From: Quadrisphaera sp. RL12-1S
GTDB lineage: Bacteria > Actinomycetota > Actinomycetes > Actinomycetales > Quadrisphaeraceae
Length of the DNA stretch: 64,000 nucleotides
Direction: 5' to 3'
Assembly (NCBI RefSeq): GCF_014270065.1
Contig: NZ_JACNME010000009.1
Coordinates: 87,951-151,950 of the forward strand
Shown here: piece after piece, positions 59,823 through 64,000 of the stretch
Numbering within the stretch: position 1 is the first letter of the stretch
Layout of the letters: every line of letters starts with the position of its first letter
Notes under the pieces: generated by a model
Told to the model about the DNA's origin: nothing
The model's database searches: none
What the model saw: only the letters and a program-made list of their open reading frames with translations
Translations under genes and position numbers: made by a program

Positions 59823-60781
59823 GCGCCGGGCACAACCACGCCAGCGCCGCAGGCGGGGACCGCAAGCGCCTCGCGCAGGCCCTCGTCGTCACGCTGGTCG
59901 TCCTGGTCAGCGGAGTCGTCGGCGGCCTGGTGACGGGCTCGCTGGCCCTGCTGGCCGACGCCGGCCACATGCTCACGGACGCCGCGGGGCTCGGGGTCGC
60001 CCTGCTGGCCTCGAGCCTGGCCCTGCGCCCCGCCACGCAGGCGCGCACCTGGGGCCTGCAGCGGGCCGAGGTGCTCGCCGCGGTGCTCCAGGCGGCGATG
60101 CTGCTCGCCGTCGGCGTCCTCATCGCCGTCGAGGGCGTCCGCCGCCTGCTCGACCCGCCTGACGTCGCCTCCACCGGGATGCTCGTCTTCGGAGCGGTCG
60201 GCCTGGCGGGCAACGCCGTGGCGCTCTGGGTCCTCACCCGCGGGGGCGGCGGCCGCCACGACCACGCGCACGACGACGGCCACCGCGAGCGGCCCATGGG
60301 TCTCAACCGCCGCGCCGCGGTCCTCGAGGTCGTCAGCGACGGCCTGGGCTCCGCCGCCGTCCTGGTGGCCGCGGGGGTCATCGCGCTGACGGGCTGGACC
60401 CGGGCGGACGCCGTGGTCTCGCTGCTCATCGGGCTGCTCATCGTCCCCAGGACCCTCGTCCTGCTGCGCGAGGCCGCCGACGTCCTGCTCGAGGCCGTCC
60501 CGCGGGGCCTGGACCTGGCGGCCGTGCGCGCCCACCTCGTCGAGCAGCCGCACGTCCTGGCCGTGCACGACCTGCACGCCAGCCAGATCAGCACCGGCCT
60601 GCCGGTGCTGACGGCGCACATCGTCCTCGACGACTCCTGCTTCGTGGACGGCCACGCCCCGGAGGTGCTCGACCAGCTCCAGGCGTGCGTGGCCAGCCAC
60701 TTCCCCGTGAGCATCACCCACTCGACGTTCCAGGTCGAGCCGGCGAGCCACGCCGACCACGAGCACGGGGTCCATGCGTGA
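59819..60781 (+). CDS. cation diffusion facilitator family metal exporter
   Basis: 320-residue CDF transporter with six membrane helices. The helix 2 metal pair is His50/Asp54 (ADAGHMLTDAAG). In helix 5 the usual His is Glu: Glu170/Asp174 in LEVVSDGLGS. A His-rich loop RHDHAHDDGH (about 146-155) lies between helices 4 and 5, and a cytosolic ferredoxin-like domain follows from about 210 with HDLHASQISTGLPVLTAHIVL (in parts). It probably exports Zn2+, Cd2+ or Pb2+ by proton antiport. It is co-transcribed with the sensor, and its stop overlaps the next gene (GTGA). Confidence 0.9.
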   Translation: MSAGHNHASAAGGDRKRLAQALVVTLVVLVSGVVGGLVTGSLALLADAGHMLTDAAGLGVALLASSLALRPATQARTWGLQRAEVLAAVLQAAMLLAVGVLIAVEGVRRLLDPPDVASTGMLVFGAVGLAGNAVALWVLTRGGGGRHDHAHDDGHRERPMGLNRRAAVLEVVSDGLGSAAVLVAAGVIALTGWTRADAVVSLLIGLLIVPRTLVLLREAADVLLEAVPRGLDLAAVRAHLVEQPHVLAVHDLHASQISTGLPVLTAHIVLDDSCFVDGHAPEVLDQLQACVASHFPVSITHSTFQVEPASHADHEHGVHA

Positions 60782-61464
60782 GGGGACAGCAGCGTCGTCG
60801 CGGCCGGGTGTCGCGGCGCACGCGGCTGCTGGCGACCGTCGTCGTCCTGACCACCTCGGCCACCGCCTCCGCCGTCGTCGCCGCCGACGTCTCTCCCGGT
60901 GGTGCCGCGGGGGCCGCGCCGCCGCTCGTGCGGTGGGACAGCCACCGGCTCACCCCGGCCCCGTCGACGACGACGGCGGGCGCCCCCGTCCAGGTGGTCG
61001 AGTTCGTCGACTTCGAGTGCAGCCGGTGCCGCGCCGCGCAGCCGTTCACGGACCAGCTGCGCACCGACTACGCGGGGCGCGTCGACTTCGTGGTGCGGCA
61101 CTTCCCGCTGCCGGGGCACGCCAACTCCACCCACGCTGCGATCGCCGCGGAGGCCGCGGCGCGCCAGGGGGCCTTCGCGGAGATGGCCGAGGTGCTGTGG
61201 GCCACCCACGGCCACTGGGGGCGCTCCAGCGAGCCGCAGCCGTCGCTCTTCCGCAGCTTCGCCGCCGAGCTGGGGCTGGACATGGCCGCCTACGACGCCG
61301 CCGTGTCCGACCCCGCGACCGAGGCCCGCGTCCGGCAGGACTTCGAGGACGGCGTGGCCCTCGGCGTCTCGGGCACTCCGACCCACTTCCTCGACGGCGT
61401 CCTCGTGCGGCCCACCGACGAGGCCGGTTTCCGCCGGTTGCTGGACACCGCGCTCGCCTCCTGA
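60778..61464 (+). CDS. DsbA family thiol-disulfide oxidoreductase, exported
   Basis: 228-residue thioredoxin-fold protein of the DsbA/Thioredoxin_4 family. The N-terminus is strongly basic, followed by a hydrophobic stretch (about 17-37), a signal peptide or anchor. The active site is CSRC (Cys81, Cys84) in FVDFECSRCRAAQPF, and the cis-Pro loop is VSGTPTHFLDG. It forms disulfides in extracytoplasmic proteins. The GTG at 60778 overlaps the CDF stop as elsewhere in this operon; a GTG at 60808 would also work. Confidence 0.85.
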   Translation: MRGQQRRRGRVSRRTRLLATVVVLTTSATASAVVAADVSPGGAAGAAPPLVRWDSHRLTPAPSTTTAGAPVQVVEFVDFECSRCRAAQPFTDQLRTDYAGRVDFVVRHFPLPGHANSTHAAIAAEAAARQGAFAEMAEVLWATHGHWGRSSEPQPSLFRSFAAELGLDMAAYDAAVSDPATEARVRQDFEDGVALGVSGTPTHFLDGVLVRPTDEAGFRRLLDTALAS

Positions 61465-61477
61465 GACTACGCGGACA

Positions 61478-61498
61478 ACCTTGACGCTGCGTCAAGGT
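61478..61498. promoter_or_regulatory. perfect dyad resembling a MerR-family operator
   Basis: Two perfect 9-base arms ACCTTGACG and CGTCAAGGT around three bases. A -10-like TAGGCT (61498-61503) follows, and a weak -35-like CGGACA lies before the dyad, giving a 20-base spacer that the dyad fills. That overlong, dyad-filled spacer is the MerR-family promoter layout. No merR gene is in the window. Confidence 0.6.
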
Positions 61499-61512
61499 AG
61501 GCTCAGGTGCTC

Positions 61513-62988
61513 GTGAGCACCCTGGCGCTGAGGCGACCGACCTGGACACAGCCCCGCGTCCTGCGCACCGAGGTCCTGGCGGGCCTGGTCGTCGCCCTGG
61601 CGCTGATCCCGGAGGCCATCTCCTTCTCGATCATCGCGGGCGTGGACCCCCGCGTCGGCCTCTTCGCCTCGTTCACCATGGCGGTGACCATCGCCCTCGT
61701 CGGCGGCCGTCCCGCGATGATCTCCGCCGCCACGGGTGCTGTCGCCCTCGTCGTCGCCCCGCTGGTGCGCGAGCACGGGCTGGACCACCTCGTCCTGGCG
61801 GTGCTGCTCGGAGGGGCCCTCCAGGTGGTGCTCGGGGTCCTCGGCGTCGCGCGCCTCATGCGGTTCGTGCCCCGCAGCGTCATGACCGGCTTCGTGAACG
61901 CCCTGGCCATCCTCATCTTCGCGGCGCAGGTCCCCTACTTCGTCGCCGTGCCGTGGGCCGTCTACCCGGTGGCGGCCCTGGCCATCGCCATCATGGTCTT
62001 CCTGCCGCGGATCACCACCGCCGTGCCGGCGCCGCTCGTCGCCGTGCTCGTCCTGACGTCGGCCACCGCGCTCGCCCACCTGGCGCTGCCGGACGTCGGC
62101 GACCAGGGGGCCCTGCCGGACAGCCTGCCCACGCTCTTCTGGCCCGACGTCCCGTGGACGTGGGCCACCCTCACGACGGTGGCGCCGTACGCCTGCGGCA
62201 TCGCCGTCGTCGGGCTGCTGGAGTCGCTCATGACCGCCAAGCTCGTCGACGAGGTCACCGACACGCCCTCTCGGAAGAGCCGAGAGGCGTGGGGCCAGGG
62301 TGTCGCGAACATCGTCACCGGGCTCTTCGGCGGCATGGGCGGGTGCGCCATGATCGGACAGACGATGATCAACGTGCGCAGCGGCGCGCGCACCCGCCTG
62401 TCGACCTTCCTGGCCGGCTCGTTCCTGCTCGTGCTCGTCGTAGGGCTGGGAGACCTCGTGGCCACCATCCCGATGGCCGTCCTCGCCTCGATCATGGTCA
62501 TGGTCAGCGTAGGGACCTTCGACTGGCACTCCGTGAGGCCCTCGACGCTGCGGCGCATGCCGCGCTCGGAGACCTCGGTCATGGTGGTGACGGTCGCCGT
62601 GGTGGTGGCCACGCACAACCTCGCCATCGGGGTCGTGGCCGGCGTCATCGTGGCGGCGCTGCTCTTCGCACGGCGCGTGGCGCACCTCGTCACCGTTCAC
62701 CGCTCGCTCGAGCACGAGGGGCAGCGCGTCCGCTACACCGTGGACGGTGAGCTCTTCTTCGCCTCCAGCAACGACCTCGTGGGCCAGTTCTCCTACGGGG
62801 AGGACCCCGACGACGTCGTCGTCGACCTCTCGCGCTCCCACGTCTGGGACGCCTCCACGGTCGCCGCTCTCGACGCGGTGACCACCAAGTACTCCGCTCG
62901 GGGGAAGAACGTCCGCATCGTCGGGCTCAACGACGCCAGCGCGGCCATGCACGGACGGCTCGCCGGCAGGCTCAGCGCAGAGGTGTGA
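61513..62988 (+). CDS. SulP family anion transporter with STAS domain
   Basis: 491-residue SLC26/SulP permease. About 12-14 helices cover residues 1-395, starting with the ALALIPEAISFSIIAGVDP signature (about 31-49) and including the GGCAMIGQTMIN motif (about 275). The C-terminal STAS domain spans about 400-490, with VVVDLSRSHVWDASTVAALD. Members carry sulfate, bicarbonate or other anions; the exact substrate is unknown. The start is uncertain between GTG 61507 and 61513; 61513 is 9 bases from the -10 element. Confidence 0.9.
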   Translation: MSTLALRRPTWTQPRVLRTEVLAGLVVALALIPEAISFSIIAGVDPRVGLFASFTMAVTIALVGGRPAMISAATGAVALVVAPLVREHGLDHLVLAVLLGGALQVVLGVLGVARLMRFVPRSVMTGFVNALAILIFAAQVPYFVAVPWAVYPVAALAIAIMVFLPRITTAVPAPLVAVLVLTSATALAHLALPDVGDQGALPDSLPTLFWPDVPWTWATLTTVAPYACGIAVVGLLESLMTAKLVDEVTDTPSRKSREAWGQGVANIVTGLFGGMGGCAMIGQTMINVRSGARTRLSTFLAGSFLLVLVVGLGDLVATIPMAVLASIMVMVSVGTFDWHSVRPSTLRRMPRSETSVMVVTVAVVVATHNLAIGVVAGVIVAALLFARRVAHLVTVHRSLEHEGQRVRYTVDGELFFASSNDLVGQFSYGEDPDDVVVDLSRSHVWDASTVAALDAVTTKYSARGKNVRIVGLNDASAAMHGRLAGRLSAEV

Positions 62989-63571
62989 GCCCTGCTCCTC
63001 GTCGAGCGCAGAACGCGCTCGACCGAAAGGCGACAGACACCCTCTGGCGGCGTCGAGCCGCCAGGCCACCCGCGATGTGGCCGGGAGACCCTGGGCCCGT
63101 AAGGCTGAAGATCGCACAGCACCGTGAACTGTGCCGTGCAGACGAGGGCGGCGGTGGCTCGCCGTCCCGCGGGGCGTTGCAGGGGGCGAGACTGGCGGGG
63201 GCCGCCGAGCGCGGCGAACGAGCCCCACCCCTTCTCGCGGCTCTCACCCTCGAGCGCCGAACCTGGTCTGCGGATCATCGGCGCCAGGCCGGCGCAGGAG
63301 ACCACGTCCACAGCGATCGCGAAGTCACTGCCAACTCCACCTCTGACGAGGGACTGGACGCCGGACCTGCCCCAGACACCGGGCATCAGGGTCCGGACCT
63401 CGCCAGCAGGGCGGGCCTTGTGGCGTCCCTCGAGCTCACCCGCCGCAGCTGGGCGACAACATCGGTGGAGACCCGGCACCGGGGGTCTACGACGTTGCTC
63501 GACCCTGGCATCTGCCGGTGGCTGGGGTGAGGTGCTCCCCGGGGACAGTCCGGGGATAGTCCGGGGACAGC
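62989..63571. other. intergenic region without a supportable gene
   Basis: About 580 bases between the SulP gene and the rRNA terminator. Open frames exist on both strands, but none shows a familiar domain, a ribosome site or good codon bias. Base composition is lower in GC than the genes to the left. It may be the downstream spacer of the rRNA operon or a decayed gene. Confidence 0.6.
63539..63571. repeat. 11-base tandem repeat, three units
   Basis: Three head-to-tail copies of CCGGGGACAGT, the middle one with a T for C and the last ending in C, directly next to the rRNA terminator stem. Confidence 0.85.
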
Positions 63572-63613
63572 GAAGAGGGGCCAGGTCGCAGCAATGCGAC
63601 CTAGCCCCTCTTC
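63572..63613 (-). terminator. rRNA operon terminator
   Basis: 19-position stem (63572-63590 with 63595-63613) with 18 pairs and a GCAA-type loop, 7 bases after the 3' end of 5S rRNA on the minus strand. Confidence 0.85.
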
Positions 63614-63620
63614 TAAAGGA

Positions 63621-63738
63621 TGTCCGGCGGTGACCTACTCTCCCACCCAGCTTCCCAGGCAGTACCATCGGCGCAGGTGGGCTTAGCTTCCGGGTTCGGA
63701 ATGGGACCGGGCGTTTCCCCACCGCTATGACCGCCGTA
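63621..63738 (-). rRNA. rrf: 5S ribosomal RNA
   Basis: 118-base gene whose minus-strand sequence begins TACGGCGGTCATAGCGG and ends GGTCACCGCCGGACA. It contains the universally conserved CCCATTCCGAACCCGGAAG loop region and the GTACTGCCTGGG helix of actinobacterial 5S. It is last in the 16S-23S-5S order and precedes the terminator. End positions are good to within two bases. Confidence 0.96.
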
Positions 63739-63886
63739 ACACTATCGAGTTCTCGGCACCCCCCAAAGAACGAGGGTGGTCACCCGTGACTCGGGAACCG
63801 CACAGTGGACGCGAACAGAACATGACGTTCCAAACTTCAGTCGTACTTGACCGCACTCCACCACAAGTCACCAAGGGTGGGGTGTA

Positions 63887-64000
63887 GCAAGTCATCGGCT
63901 TATTAGTACCGGTCAGCTACAACCATTACTGGTCGTCCACATCCGGCCTATCAACCCAGTAGTCTGCTGGGAGCCTCTCGGACTCGAAGTCCATGGAGAC
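63887..64000 (-). rRNA. rrl: 23S ribosomal RNA, 3' end only
   Basis: The minus-strand sequence contains the conserved 3'-terminal stretch: CCAGCAGACTACTGGGTTGA, TAGGCCGGATGTGGA and GGTACTAATAAGCCGATG. The rest lies beyond the right window edge. The 3' end is set near 63887 from conservation and is approximate. A 148-base spacer without tRNA separates it from 5S. Confidence 0.93.

Noticed and set aside
63124..63633. Open frames on the plus strand in the region before the 5S gene
   Set aside because: No ribosome site, no domain, poor codon bias, and one runs through the rRNA terminator.

Overview
The window is chromosomal DNA from a very high-GC actinomycete. The evidence is strong G/C bias at third codon positions, many GTG starts, 4-base GTGA/ATGA gene overlaps, CIRCE-controlled groEL, F420/LLM-type oxidoreductases, a DUF3263 plus LytR_C gene pair, a Scy/FilP-like coiled-coil pair and an actinobacterial 5S rRNA. 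It resembles Kineosporiales/Quadrisphaera-type organisms, but that placement is a guess from gene content. I saw no phage genes, insertion sequences, CRISPR arrays or tRNAs.

Layout, left part. 1-7.3 kb: a truncated GH4 phospho-glycosidase gene coupled to a DeoR regulator, a divergent PfkB sugar kinase, an ECF sigma/anti-sigma pair and a full-length GH2 beta-galactosidase. 7.4-11.6 kb: groEL with two CIRCE operators, a small cold-shock protein, DUF3263 with LytR_C, and uracil-DNA glycosylase. 11.6-19.4 kb: SGNH hydrolase, two Ala/Glu/Arg-rich coiled-coil proteins, a SAM-riboswitch-controlled flavin reductase, membrane proteins of the YeiH type and a PAS-GAF-PP2C phosphatase. 19.4-24.7 kb: AKR, LLM and SDR oxidoreductases, an APC transporter and an unusual protein with three cold-shock domains.

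Middle part. 24.8-29.9 kb is a probable lysine/pipecolate degradation cluster: ALDH7-type semialdehyde dehydrogenase, HglS-type 2-oxoadipate dioxygenase and a FAD amine oxidase, with a divergent LysR regulator. 30.4-36.7 kb is a SAM-riboswitch-controlled operon for uptake and flavin-dependent oxidation of an organosulfur compound. 36.7-45.1 kb holds a serine hydrolase, a histidine kinase, an ATPase-domain regulator, a HAD phosphatase, a DtxR regulator, a PrsW protease and a receiver-Hpt protein. 45.2-48.2 kb is a third SAM-riboswitch locus, with a Cys-containing leader peptide followed by metY and a second flavin monooxygenase.

Right part. 48.2-52.2 kb: OsmC, a Na+/H+ antiporter, a PPOX protein and a FAD monooxygenase. 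52.2-58.3 kb: an alpha-glucoside cluster (GH13 enzyme, two permeases, binding lipoprotein) divergent from a ROK repressor. 58.4-63 kb: glpX, an ArsR-CDF-DsbA metal operon and a SulP transporter preceded by a perfect dyad. The window ends inside an rRNA operon on the minus strand (5S, then the 3' end of 23S).

The most interesting theme is a SAM-sensing regulon spread over three loci. Its products fit together: a flavin reductase, two LLM monooxygenases, a DszC/SfnB-like oxygenase, an importer and O-acetylhomoserine sulfhydrylase. In all three leaders the last helix strand of the riboswitch runs into the Shine-Dalgarno of the next ORF. In two of the three that ORF is a tiny Cys-containing peptide followed by a hairpin.
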